A stretch of 64,000 bases of DNA from a bacterium. Lineage in GTDB: Bacteria; Chloroflexota; Dormibacteria; Dormibacterales; Dormibacteraceae. The stretch lies in NCBI GenBank assembly GCA_004299235.1, contig SCQL01000028.1:186001-250000 (forward strand). The letters are read 5' to 3'. Below the pieces are notes generated by a model. That model was not told the DNA's origin and made no database searches. It saw only the letters and a program-made list of their open reading frames with translations. Of the stretch, positions 24,123 to 31,479 are shown in pieces. How positions within the stretch are numbered: the first letter of the stretch is position 1; each line of letters begins with the position of its first letter. Made by a program: the position numbers and the translations under genes.

Positions 24123-25020
24123 GTAGCTCCGCGGCGGCGTCCTCGGCGCGAGCGTCGAGGATGAATGCGCCCGCCCCAAGCTCGGAGCCGGCGAGAAACT
24201 TGAGCTTGTCGCGACTCCGGTTCGGCGGGTAGAACTCGACATGGAAGTGGTGTGGCTTCCGGCCGCGCCCGGGCGGTCTCTGGTGCATCGCCATCACGTA
24301 CGGAAGCGGGCGGTCGAAAAGGCGGTCGTACTTCTGGAGCAGGCCCTTGAGCGTGCGCGCGAGCGATTCGTCGTCGGCCGCATCCAGGTCGGCCAGGCCG
24401 CCGCGATGCCGGACCGGCGCCAGGTGGACCTCATAAGGCCAACGCGCAAACGAAGGCACGAAAGCGATCCAGCGCTCATCGCGCAACACCGTTCGCCCTC
24501 CACTCTGCTCGCCTTCGATGACCTCGCAATAAAGGCAGCGCCCGGTCTTGCGCATGTGCCGGGACTCGGCGCGCAGCTCACGCTGGATCACCGGCGGGAC
24601 GAATGGGTACGCGTAGATCTGGCCGTGCGGATGGCTGAGGGTGACGCCGATCGCCTCGCCTCGATTTTCGAAGATGTAGACGTACCGGACGCTCGGCAGC
24701 CGTCCGAGCTCCTCGGTCCGATCTCGCCAGACCTCGATCAGGTCCCGGATGTGGTCCACCGTCTGCTCGCCAAGAGACGAATCGTGCACCGGCGTGTAGC
24801 ACACGACCTCACATCGCCCCTGCTCGCCCGTGTAGGCAGGGAAGCGGTTTTCGAAGACCGCGATGTGATAGTCGGGCTCGGGGATCTCGGTCTCGGCCTC
24901 CCCCGGCCGGGTGGGACACAGCGGGCAGTGGTCGGCGGGCGGGTGATAGGTCCGGTCCTGGCGCCACGGCGCGACGGTCACCCACTCCTCCAAGAGAGGA
25001 TGCCAGCGAAGCTCGCTCAA
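24112..25020 (-). CDS. galT: Galactose-1-phosphate uridylyltransferase
   Basis: A 302-residue HIT-superfamily protein. The catalytic motif is SHPHGQIYAYPFVPP, whose second His forms the uridylyl intermediate. CPLCPTRPGE and GRCLYCEVIE supply Cys pairs for structural zinc, and HHFHVEFYPPNRSRDKLKFLAG is typical of the C-terminus. It exchanges galactose-1-P and UDP-glucose in the Leloir pathway. The start is TTG 25020 with AAAAGG just upstream; a TATTAC box 8 bases before the start could instead indicate a leaderless transcript. First gene of galT-galK-GH2. Confidence 0.92.
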   Translation of the reverse strand: MSELRWHPLLEEWVTVAPWRQDRTYHPPADHCPLCPTRPGEAETEIPEPDYHIAVFENRFPAYTGEQGRCEVVCYTPVHDSSLGEQTVDHIRDLIEVWRDRTEELGRLPSVRYVYIFENRGEAIGVTLSHPHGQIYAYPFVPPVIQRELRAESRHMRKTGRCLYCEVIEGEQSGGRTVLRDERWIAFVPSFARWPYEVHLAPVRHRGGLADLDAADDESLARTLKGLLQKYDRLFDRPLPYVMAMHQRPPGRGRKPHHFHVEFYPPNRSRDKLKFLAGSELGAGAFILDARAEDAAAELRGL

Positions 25021-25167
25021 GCCTTTTCGTAATAGATGAGGTGGCGGCCGTCGGGTTTCCGAACCACGCGCCTGTTCAAGCGGCTCCTGGTCTTGCGGCG
25101 GGGCATTGAGGCCAAAGTCTAGGGGGATCGGGCTTCCGCCCCAGGGGCCCGCTGGTAGACTCCACGG

Positions 25168-25376
25168 CGAAGTTCACTGCCCGCGGGGCAAAGGAGGTGA
25201 GGCGGAACCTTGGATATACCGAGTCGCGGTGCCAACCGCCTCGTTTGCCAGCCGGGAGCTCGGGAGGAAGTGAGCCTCTAGGGCTTCCAATTTCCCAATC
25301 CGGCTCCTGGAGTCGGAGGCGGAAGCACTGCGAACGTCGATCAACGAGGGCCGGGTATACCCGGCCCTCGGCTTTT
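25168..25376 (+). ncRNA. Structured leader RNA ending in a terminator, upstream of a thioesterase
   Basis: Three nested helices can be drawn. Helix 1: 25187-25192 with 25244-25249 (GGCAAA/TTTGCC) and 25199-25205 with 25236-25242 (GAGGCGG/CCGCCTC), with a GGAGGT bulge at 25193-25198 and an inner hairpin 25210-25213/25219-25222. Helix 2: 25250-25255 with 25300-25305 (AGCCGG/CCGGCT), 25262-25265 with 25293-25296 and 25266-25270 with 25284-25288. Last, the terminator. A TAGACT box at 25156-25161 could start it near 25168; no -35 is clear. It resembles no riboswitch class I recognise. The stop of transcription just before the thioesterase suggests attenuation; an independent small RNA is the alternative. 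Confidence 0.6.
25345..25376 (+). terminator. Strong Rho-independent terminator
   Basis: A perfect 12-base-pair stem (25345-25356 with 25359-25370, arms CGAGGGCCGGGT / ACCCGGCCCTCG) is followed by GCTTTT. It ends only 27 bases before the preferred thioesterase start, leaving no room for a separate promoter. Confidence 0.85.
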
Positions 25377-25402
25377 GCCGGCGATCAGGGAGAATCTTGG
25401 CG

Positions 25403-25867
25403 GTGAGCCAGGACTTCTCGACTCGACTCAACGAGCTGCCCGAAGGCTGGCTGCAGGCGATGGGCGTGAACATCACGCTCGCCACCCAGGACGAGGTGCG
25501 CGCCGAGCTGACCGTCGGCCCCGAGCACCTTCAGGGTTACGGGATCGTCCACGGCGGCGTCCACTGCGGACTGATCGAATCCCTCGCTTCGATCGGGGCT
25601 GCGCTCTTCGCGCTGCCGCGCGGTCAGTCCGTGGTCGGGCTGGAGAACAACACCAGCTTCGTGCGCGCCGTGCGCTCAGGCGCCAGGCTGCATGCGGTCT
25701 CGACGCCGATCACCCGCGGTCGTCGCACGCAGGTGTGGGAGGCGCGAGTGCTGGACGAGCAGGAGCAGGTGGTGGCCACCGGGCGGGTACGCCTCCTGTG
25801 CCTGGAGTCTGATCAGGCGCTCGCCGGCGAGCAGGTCAGAGGCGTCCTGCATCCCGGCAAGGGTTAG
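25403..25867 (+). CDS. PaaI-type hotdog thioesterase
   Basis: About 154 residues with the single hotdog fold of PaaI/YbgC-like acyl-CoA thioesterases. GYGIVHGGVHCGLIESLASIG carries the usual HGG turn, and SVVGLENNTSFVRAV is the second half. Such enzymes hydrolyse aryl- or acyl-CoA esters. GTG 25403 fits AGGGAG (25387-25392); TTG 25397 is in frame but too close. It sits directly after the terminator-ending leader RNA, so expression probably depends on read-through. The 3' end overlaps the convergent membrane gene by 4 bases. Confidence 0.85.
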   Translation: MSQDFSTRLNELPEGWLQAMGVNITLATQDEVRAELTVGPEHLQGYGIVHGGVHCGLIESLASIGAALFALPRGQSVVGLENNTSFVRAVRSGARLHAVSTPITRGRRTQVWEARVLDEQEQVVATGRVRLLCLESDQALAGEQVRGVLHPGKG

Positions 25868-27417
25868 CGTCCGGCGACGTAGCTGAAGATGATCTCGTCG
25901 ATCAGGCGCTCGACCGGCGCCAGGTCGTCGGTGAACACCTGGCCGTGGTAAGGGGACACGCGCAGGCGGCCCTCCCCCACCGCGCTCGTCGCGATGGAGC
26001 GCGCCAGCGGCTCATCGATGAGGCCCAGGTTGTGCTCGACGTCGGCGACGGTGGCCGGCTGGGTGGAACCGTAGACGAGGGTGTTGCTGAACTCCGGCAC
26101 GTCGACGAGGAAGACGCTCGGGTAGACGGCGGCCATCGTGCTGGCGATGGCGTCGACGAGCCGGTAGTCGGTGGGCGTACGGCCGGCGTTCACCACCGCC
26201 ACGCCACCCGGTTTCAGATGGCTTTTCACCTCGCTGAAGAATTCGCGGGTCGTGAGATGAAACGGGATGTAAGGCTGCCGGTAGGCGTCGAGCACGATGA
26301 CGTCGTACGCACCCGCCTGCGTGCCGAGCCAGTACCGCGCATCCGCCGCGACCGCATGGATGTTGGGTTCGTCGAGATGGAAGTAGCGCCGCGCCACGTC
26401 GAGGATCTCCGGGTCGATCTCGACGCCGGTGATCTCGACCTGGCTGCCGAAGGCCGCGGTGTACTCGCGCGCGGCCGTGCCGCCGGCGAGCCCCAGGATC
26501 GCGACTTCCCGCGGTTCCGGCTCGGTGGCCTGCGCCGGCCGGAACGAATCCGCGATCACCATGTAGTCCCACGGCCCGCGGGTGAGCAGGTTCTGCGAAT
26601 CGTAGATCGAATGGATGGCCTCGCCTTCATTGAGGATGAGCTCGGTCTTGGTCCCGTCCCGCACGACCTGGATGTAGTGGTACGCGGACTCTTTTTCATA
26701 GACGAGCGTTCCGACCTGTGGCGGCTTGATGCCTGAAGGCAGCAGGATCCACGCGAGGACGACGACCAGCACGAACAACGCATAGAGGCGGCGTCGCGGC
26801 CACAGCCCGACGACTGAGACGGCGACCAGCACCAGGCCGAAACCCTCGAGCGTCGGGCGGGTGCCATAGCTGGGAATGAACCAGAAGACCGGCAGGAAGG
26901 TGCCGAGGATGCTACCCGCGGTCGAGAGCGCGTAGACGCGCCCCGCCGTGTTGCCGCCCGTGGCGACGTCTTTGAGGAGCAGGCGGATGGCGAAAGGGCT
27001 GACGCAGCCGAGCAGGATCACCGGCACCGCGAACAGCAGAACCACCGCCAGCAGGGTTCCCGCCACCAGGCCGACGCTGAAGTCTCGGAATCCTTGCTGC
27101 GAGGCGAGCAGGATCGGATAGCTGACGAGGGGAATCACGCCGATCCAGAGTCCCGCCCACGCCGTGACCTGGTACAGGACCTCGTCTCGGGGATGCCGGT
27201 CGGCCAGCCGGCCGCCGATGACGTAGCCCGCGGAAAGATAGATGAGGATGAGACCGATCAGCACCCCCCAGACATAGAGGCTCGTGCCGAAGTAGGGCGC
27301 CAGAAGCCGGGCGGCGCCGAACTCGACGCCGAGCGAGGCCATGCCGGACACGAAGACGAGGGGGAGGAGCAGCCGGCGTGACCGCGGGCTCGTCAGATGG
27401 GTTGCTCTGCCGCCCAC
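25864..27417 (-). CDS. Membrane-fused spermidine synthase-like protein
   Basis: A 517-residue fusion. The N-terminal half has about eight membrane segments (from LLLPLVFVSGMASLG to LYALFVLVVVLAWILLP). The C-terminal half is a SAM/dcSAM-binding Rossmann domain with AILGLAGGTAAREY (about 295), GVEIDPEILDVARRYF and VIVLDAYRQPYIPFH (about 375), as in spermidine synthases. Such fusions are widespread in high-GC bacteria, and their product is often unproven. It follows dnaJ with a 25-base overlap. Confidence 0.85.
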   Translation of the reverse strand: MGGRATHLTSPRSRRLLLPLVFVSGMASLGVEFGAARLLAPYFGTSLYVWGVLIGLILIYLSAGYVIGGRLADRHPRDEVLYQVTAWAGLWIGVIPLVSYPILLASQQGFRDFSVGLVAGTLLAVVLLFAVPVILLGCVSPFAIRLLLKDVATGGNTAGRVYALSTAGSILGTFLPVFWFIPSYGTRPTLEGFGLVLVAVSVVGLWPRRRLYALFVLVVVLAWILLPSGIKPPQVGTLVYEKESAYHYIQVVRDGTKTELILNEGEAIHSIYDSQNLLTRGPWDYMVIADSFRPAQATEPEPREVAILGLAGGTAAREYTAAFGSQVEITGVEIDPEILDVARRYFHLDEPNIHAVAADARYWLGTQAGAYDVIVLDAYRQPYIPFHLTTREFFSEVKSHLKPGGVAVVNAGRTPTDYRLVDAIASTMAAVYPSVFLVDVPEFSNTLVYGSTQPATVADVEHNLGLIDEPLARSIATSAVGEGRLRVSPYHGQVFTDDLAPVERLIDEIIFSYVAGR

Positions 27418-28307
27418 CGGCGCGTGCGCTCGTCCATCGGCACCGGCAGATGGACCCGCACCTCCACGTACAGGTCGCCCACCGGGCCGCCCCTGGGGTC
27501 GGGGAACCCGAGACCGCGCAGGCGGATCTTCGTCCCGTTCTGCGTCTCCGGCGCAACGTTGAACTGGACCTGGCCGCCTTTCAGCGTCGGCGCGGCCACC
27601 TCACCGCCGCGGAGCGCGATGTGCAGCGGCACCGGCACCGAGACGCGGAGATCCTTGCCATCGCGGTTGAAGACCGGGTCGGGCGCCACCTGGACTCGGG
27701 CGCGCAGGCCGGGCACGCGCAGCACGGTGCCCTCCTTCACGCCGGCTGGGACCTTGACCTCGACGCGCCGCCCGCCCGGCAGCTCAACCGTCCGGCTCGC
27801 GCCCTTGTAGATCTCGGCGAGGCTGACCGTGATCGGCACTTCGAGGTCCGTGGGCTGCTGACGGGCTCGACCCCGCGAGCCGCCGCCGAAGATCGACCCG
27901 AAGATGTCGCCGATGCCTCCGCCCGTCTCGCCGAAGAGGTCCTCCATCTCCTCCGGAGTCACCGTCCGGTACTGCACGCCCGGACCGGCGTCCGTGCGAT
28001 AGCCGAATCCCTCGCCCGGCGCCGGCCTGGCGCCTGCGGGTGCTCGACGGACGCCGGGCTGCACGCCGGCGGCTTCGGCCGCCGCCCAGTCGGGACCGAA
28101 CTCGTCGTACAGCCGCCGCTTCTTGGCGTCCGCAAGCACGTCGTACGCCTGCGACACTTCCTTGAAGCGCGCCTCGGCCTGCTTGTCGCCCGCGTTCAGG
28201 TCCGGGTGGTGCTTGCGCGCGAGCTTGCGGAAGGCGGATGTGATCTCCTTCTGGCTCGCCGTCCGCGGCACGCCCAGCAACTCGTAGTGGTCTTTGGATC
28301 TAGGCAT
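27393..28307 (-). CDS. DnaJ-family co-chaperone (CbpA type)
   Basis: A 304-residue protein. The J domain (about 5-70) has YELLGVPRTASQKEI and HPDLNAGDKQAEARF with the essential HPD. A Gly-rich region GETGGGIGDIFGSIFGGG follows, then two C-terminal substrate-binding domains (LPGGRRVEVKVPAGVKEG and DLYVEVRVHLPVPMDE). The Cys-rich zinc domain of classical DnaJ is absent, so it is a CbpA-like type II J protein. It stimulates the ATPase of Hsp70/DnaK, which is not in the window. Confidence 0.92.
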   Translation of the reverse strand: MPRSKDHYELLGVPRTASQKEITSAFRKLARKHHPDLNAGDKQAEARFKEVSQAYDVLADAKKRRLYDEFGPDWAAAEAAGVQPGVRRAPAGARPAPGEGFGYRTDAGPGVQYRTVTPEEMEDLFGETGGGIGDIFGSIFGGGSRGRARQQPTDLEVPITVSLAEIYKGASRTVELPGGRRVEVKVPAGVKEGTVLRVPGLRARVQVAPDPVFNRDGKDLRVSVPVPLHIALRGGEVAAPTLKGGQVQFNVAPETQNGTKIRLRGLGFPDPRGGPVGDLYVEVRVHLPVPMDERTRRWAAEQPI

Positions 28308-28363
28308 TCACACCTTCCTTTACCCGCTTCAGGTGGCTCACGAACCCTGACTCTAGCGAGTGG

Positions 28364-28987
28364 CTACAGCTCTATGACCGCGGGTACGATCGCCGACCCG
28401 CTGATCTCGAGGATGCCGATCGACGGCGCGGGATGGCTGCGTATGTGGCGCGCCACCTGGAGCCAGCACCATTCGAACCAGCCGGGCCGTTGGGCCAGGC
28501 GGCGCAACACCGTCTCCGGATTCCACTGGTGCACGCCGCCGGGGTTGAAGACCAATGTTCCGTCGATCGTCTCGATGCTTGCGCGGTGCGTGTGGCCGTA
28601 GACGATCAGATCGGCTCCGGGGAAGCGGCGATGCAGCGCTCGCGGCAGACCGGCATGCGGGTGGAAATAGCCCAGGCTCAAGGTCCACAGCAGCGTCTGC
28701 GGTTCCTCGATCCAGCGGCTGCGATGGCCGTGCACGATCACGATGCGTTTGCCTTCCACCGTGAGCTCGCGGCTCGCCGGCAGGGTGGTGAGCCCGCGGT
28801 CGTGGTCGCCGCGCACCGCCTCGACGGGCGCGATGCGCTGGAGCGCCGCGATCGTCTCCCCGCCGTCGACGTCCCCCGCGTGGAGGATCAGGTCGACCCC
28901 GTCGAGGACCTGGAAGATGCGATCCGGAAGCCGGTCGATGAACTCCGGGCAGTGGGAGTCCGCGACCACGCCGACGCGGGTGGTCAC
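28364..28987 (-). CDS. Calcineurin-like metallophosphoesterase (YfcE/MJ0936-type)
   Basis: A 207-residue protein with the complete metallophosphoesterase motif set: VVADSHC, LHAGDVDG, VRGDHDRG (GDHD in place of GNHD), IVHGHR and VYGHTHRA. It resembles the small YfcE-type phosphodiesterases active on cyclic or artificial phosphodiesters. GTG 28987 overlaps the stop of the MFS gene by GTGA. The longer open frame upstream is antisense-free noise within the MFS gene and is ignored. Confidence 0.88.
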   Translation of the reverse strand: MTTRVGVVADSHCPEFIDRLPDRIFQVLDGVDLILHAGDVDGGETIAALQRIAPVEAVRGDHDRGLTTLPASRELTVEGKRIVIVHGHRSRWIEEPQTLLWTLSLGYFHPHAGLPRALHRRFPGADLIVYGHTHRASIETIDGTLVFNPGGVHQWNPETVLRRLAQRPGWFEWCWLQVARHIRSHPAPSIGILEISGSAIVPAVIEL

Positions 28988-30204
28988 GCGGGCCGGATCT
29001 GGACCGCGGCCGGGGGCAGCGTCAGGAGCACGATCAGAGGCGACAGGCTCAGCGCCGCCGCGATACCGAACACCACCGGCTGACCGGCGCCGAATGCCGC
29101 CGCTCCCAGCAGCGGGCCGGCGACCCCGCCGATGTAGAACGGGAACAGGATCTGACCGAGGACGGCGCCGCGCCGCTCGGGGCTCACGCTCGCGGCCATC
29201 ACGGCCATGCTGGCGGTGAGGATGGCCGCGGTGAAGACGCCGTTGGCGAACAGACCGAGGCCGAAGACCAGGAGCTCGTGGCTGAGTCCGGCGACGGTCA
29301 GCGCCAGGGCCGAGGCCACCGCGGTGAGGCACAGCACCCGCACGTGTCCGAACCGGGGCATGACGACCCCCCACAGGGCCGAGGCGATCGCCTGCCCGAG
29401 CCCCACCCCGGACAGCACGACACCGACGGCGGTCACCGTGTCGCTCGGCGCCAGCCGTGCGATGTAAATGGGGGCGTAGGGCAGGACGGTCCACAGCCCG
29501 ATCTGGGAGAGGGCGGTGGCGAGGAACAATCGCCAGACCAGCGGCCGGCTGACGATTTCGTCCAGGGCGCCGCGCAGGAGGCTGAGCACGCGAAGGTCCG
29601 CCGGGCGCGGATGGGCGTCCTCCCGCATGAGGATCACGAGCAGACCCGTCATCAGCACGGATAGAGCGGCGTCGAACAGCAGCATGCCCCGGATGTCGAC
29701 CCGGTGGACGAGAAAGGCTCCCAGGATGGGTCCCACCGCCCGGCCGGCCGGCGAGCCCGCGCCCACGATGCCGACCGCCAGAGCCAGCCGCTGCTTGGGG
29801 GTCGTCGACGCCTGGACTGCGAGCATGACCCCGGTGTTGCCGAGGATGAACCCGTTCAACGATCGGAACGCGAGCGCCATCCACGGCGTCGTCGCCAGCG
29901 CCCAGCCGGCGAAGATGACCGCCTCCAGTGCGGCGCTGCGGACGATGATGAGCTTGCGGCTGTAGCGATCGGCGAGCACACCCCAGAACGGCGCCATCGG
30001 GAGGGCGAGGATCCAGCCGAGGCTCGAGATCGCCGCGATCCAGCCGGGCACCTGCGCCGCCGGCACGTGCAGCTCGCGCAGGTACAGAGGCGTGTAGGCG
30101 GTCAGCTGGTTCCACGACATGCTCTCGACGCAGGTGGTGGCGGCGAAAAGCGCCGCGACGACAGCCCAGCCGGCAGCCTTGGAGGTTCGGGCGGTGCTCT
30201 GCAT
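28984..30204 (-). CDS. MFS transporter, DHA1-type drug/metabolite exporter
   Basis: A 406-residue protein with about 12 hydrophobic segments. The loop 2-3 motif A is visible as MAPFWGVLADRYSRKLIIVRS, and motif C-like VGAGSPAGRAVGPILGAFL follows in helix 5. It resembles MdtG-type drug exporters. Substrate unknown. It starts 92 bases from the divergent SHOCT-like gene and is coupled to the phosphoesterase downstream. Confidence 0.85.
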   Translation of the reverse strand: MQSTARTSKAAGWAVVAALFAATTCVESMSWNQLTAYTPLYLRELHVPAAQVPGWIAAISSLGWILALPMAPFWGVLADRYSRKLIIVRSAALEAVIFAGWALATTPWMALAFRSLNGFILGNTGVMLAVQASTTPKQRLALAVGIVGAGSPAGRAVGPILGAFLVHRVDIRGMLLFDAALSVLMTGLLVILMREDAHPRPADLRVLSLLRGALDEIVSRPLVWRLFLATALSQIGLWTVLPYAPIYIARLAPSDTVTAVGVVLSGVGLGQAIASALWGVVMPRFGHVRVLCLTAVASALALTVAGLSHELLVFGLGLFANGVFTAAILTASMAVMAASVSPERRGAVLGQILFPFYIGGVAGPLLGAAAFGAGQPVVFGIAAALSLSPLIVLLTLPPAAVQIRPA

Positions 30205-30258
30205 CTGGGCGCTTAGATCTTATCTGGAGCTCGGATCTGAACGAATTTGCGGACAGTC

Positions 30259-30287
30259 TTGACAAATTGGCAAGGTCGCGTTATTAA
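30259..30287 (+). promoter_or_regulatory. Near-consensus promoter giving a leaderless transcript
   Basis: TTGACA (30259-30264), 17 bases, then TATTAA (30282-30287). The start codon ATG 30296 comes 8 bases after the -10 box, exactly where transcription should begin, and no ribosome site precedes it. The mRNA is therefore probably leaderless. Confidence 0.8.
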
Positions 30288-30295
30288 TCTAAACA

Positions 30296-31090
30296 ATGAA
30301 GGACCAACAACGCGAGATCCTGAACCAGGTGGCGGCCGGCACGATCACCCCCGAGGAAGGCGCCGCCCGGCTTGAGGCGCTCGAGACCGCCGCCACCGCT
30401 AACGCCGACCCGGCCATCACCCCGCCATCCGCCCTCCCTGGCAGCTCCGCGACCCGCCAGGTCAAGGTGGTCTCGCAGATCGGCACCGCCGAGATCGTCG
30501 GCGACCCCAGCGTCGCCTATGTCATCGCCGGCGGGCCGCACCGCGCGCGCCAGGAGGGCGAAACGATGGTCATCGACCACCTGCCGCTCGACGAGGCCGG
30601 CAACTTCTCGTTCGGGCACGGCGGCGAGCGCCGGTTCGTCATCAACGGGTTCGACATCCAGCGCCGCAAGCTGACGGTGCGCATGAACCCCGACCTGGCG
30701 CTGATCGCCAGCGTCCAGGCCGGGAACGTCCGGGTCGATGGCGTGCACGGTCCCATCACCGGCGAGGTGCAGGCCGGCAACTGCAAGATCCTCGACTTCC
30801 GCGGCCCGCTCGACCTGGTCGTCCAGGCTGGGAACGTCTCCGCCAGCGGCCGCCTCGACCGCGGCGCGAGCAGGGTCCGCTGCGAGATGGGCTCGGTCAA
30901 GGTCAATCTGGAACAGGGCTCGAGCGTCCGCATCACCGCCCGTACCACCCTGGGCAAGGTCGGCATCGAGGGTGCGGGAAGCGAGCGCGCCCGCGTCGGA
31001 CAGTCAGGCAACGATGTGACCATCGGCTCCGGCGCCGCCACACTCGACGTCGAGTGCACGATGGGCAACGTCAAGGTGACCGCGGACTGA
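30296..31090 (+). CDS. SHOCT-like plus beta-helical (DUF4097-like) protein
   Basis: A 264-residue protein. The first 30 residues, ILNQVAAGTITPEEGAARLE, form a SHOCT-like two-helix module of the type found in bacterial regulators and adhesin-like DUF4097 proteins. From about 55 to the end a regular beta pattern appears with short repeated turns (VQAGNVRVDGVHGP, VQAGNCKILDFRGP, VQAGNVSASG, MGSVKV, MGNVKVTAD), suggesting a small right-handed beta-helix. There is no membrane segment. It is followed, with a TGATG overlap, by a DUF2089 regulator with a related C-terminal module. Likely an accessory partner of that regulator; function unknown. Confidence 0.72.
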   Translation: MKDQQREILNQVAAGTITPEEGAARLEALETAATANADPAITPPSALPGSSATRQVKVVSQIGTAEIVGDPSVAYVIAGGPHRARQEGETMVIDHLPLDEAGNFSFGHGGERRFVINGFDIQRRKLTVRMNPDLALIASVQAGNVRVDGVHGPITGEVQAGNCKILDFRGPLDLVVQAGNVSASGRLDRGASRVRCEMGSVKVNLEQGSSVRITARTTLGKVGIEGAGSERARVGQSGNDVTIGSGAATLDVECTMGNVKVTAD

Positions 31091-31467
31091 TGGCGCGCGA
31101 CCGCGGGCGCCGTCCGCCCCTCAACTGCCCTGTCTGCAACGCAAGGCTGGCGCTGACCCGGCTCAGCTGCCCGGCGTGCGACACCGAGCTGTCGGGGGGA
31201 TTTGCGACGTGTGAGTTCTGCGTGCTCGCCGACGAGGACCGTGAGTTGCTGCGGGTGTTCCTCGCCTCACGCGGGAACATGAAGGACCTCGAGCGCCACC
31301 TCGGCGTGAGCTACCCGACCGCTCGCGCGCGTTTCGACGCTCTGCTGATCAAGATCGGCATCGACCGCCTCCCGGCTCCGGCCCCCACGCGGGTCGAGCT
31401 GATGGAGCAGGTCGCGCGCGGCGAGATCGACGTCGCGGAGGCGCTCAAGCGCCTCGAGGCGAGCTGA
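31090..31467 (+). CDS. DUF2089 zinc-ribbon, helix-turn-helix regulator
   Basis: A 125-residue protein. Two CxxC pairs (CPVCNARLAL and CPACDTEL, about 13-35) form a zinc ribbon. CEFCVLADEDRELL leads into a helix-turn-helix-like stretch GNMKDLERHLGVSYPTARARFD (about 64-84), as in DUF2089 proteins. The C-terminus MEQVARGEIDVAEALKRLE repeats the SHOCT-like module seen at the N-terminus of the upstream gene. The pair may bind each other or the same partner through this module. ATG 31090 overlaps the upstream stop. Confidence 0.8.
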   Translation: MARDRGRRPPLNCPVCNARLALTRLSCPACDTELSGGFATCEFCVLADEDRELLRVFLASRGNMKDLERHLGVSYPTARARFDALLIKIGIDRLPAPAPTRVELMEQVARGEIDVAEALKRLEAS

Positions 31468-31479
31468 AGCCGGTAGGAC

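Noticed and set aside
25190-25260. T-box or 6S RNA for the leader at 25168-25376
   Set aside because: No T-box sequence (AGGGTGG-type) and no aminoacyl-tRNA or amino-acid gene downstream. A 6S-like single bulged helix does not fit the two separate helices, though this could not be searched.
28987-30265. Fusion of the metallophosphoesterase frame with upstream sequence into a 633-codon protein
   Set aside because: The upstream part is out-of-frame translation of the MFS transporter. The GTGA overlap at 28984-28987 fixes the true start.
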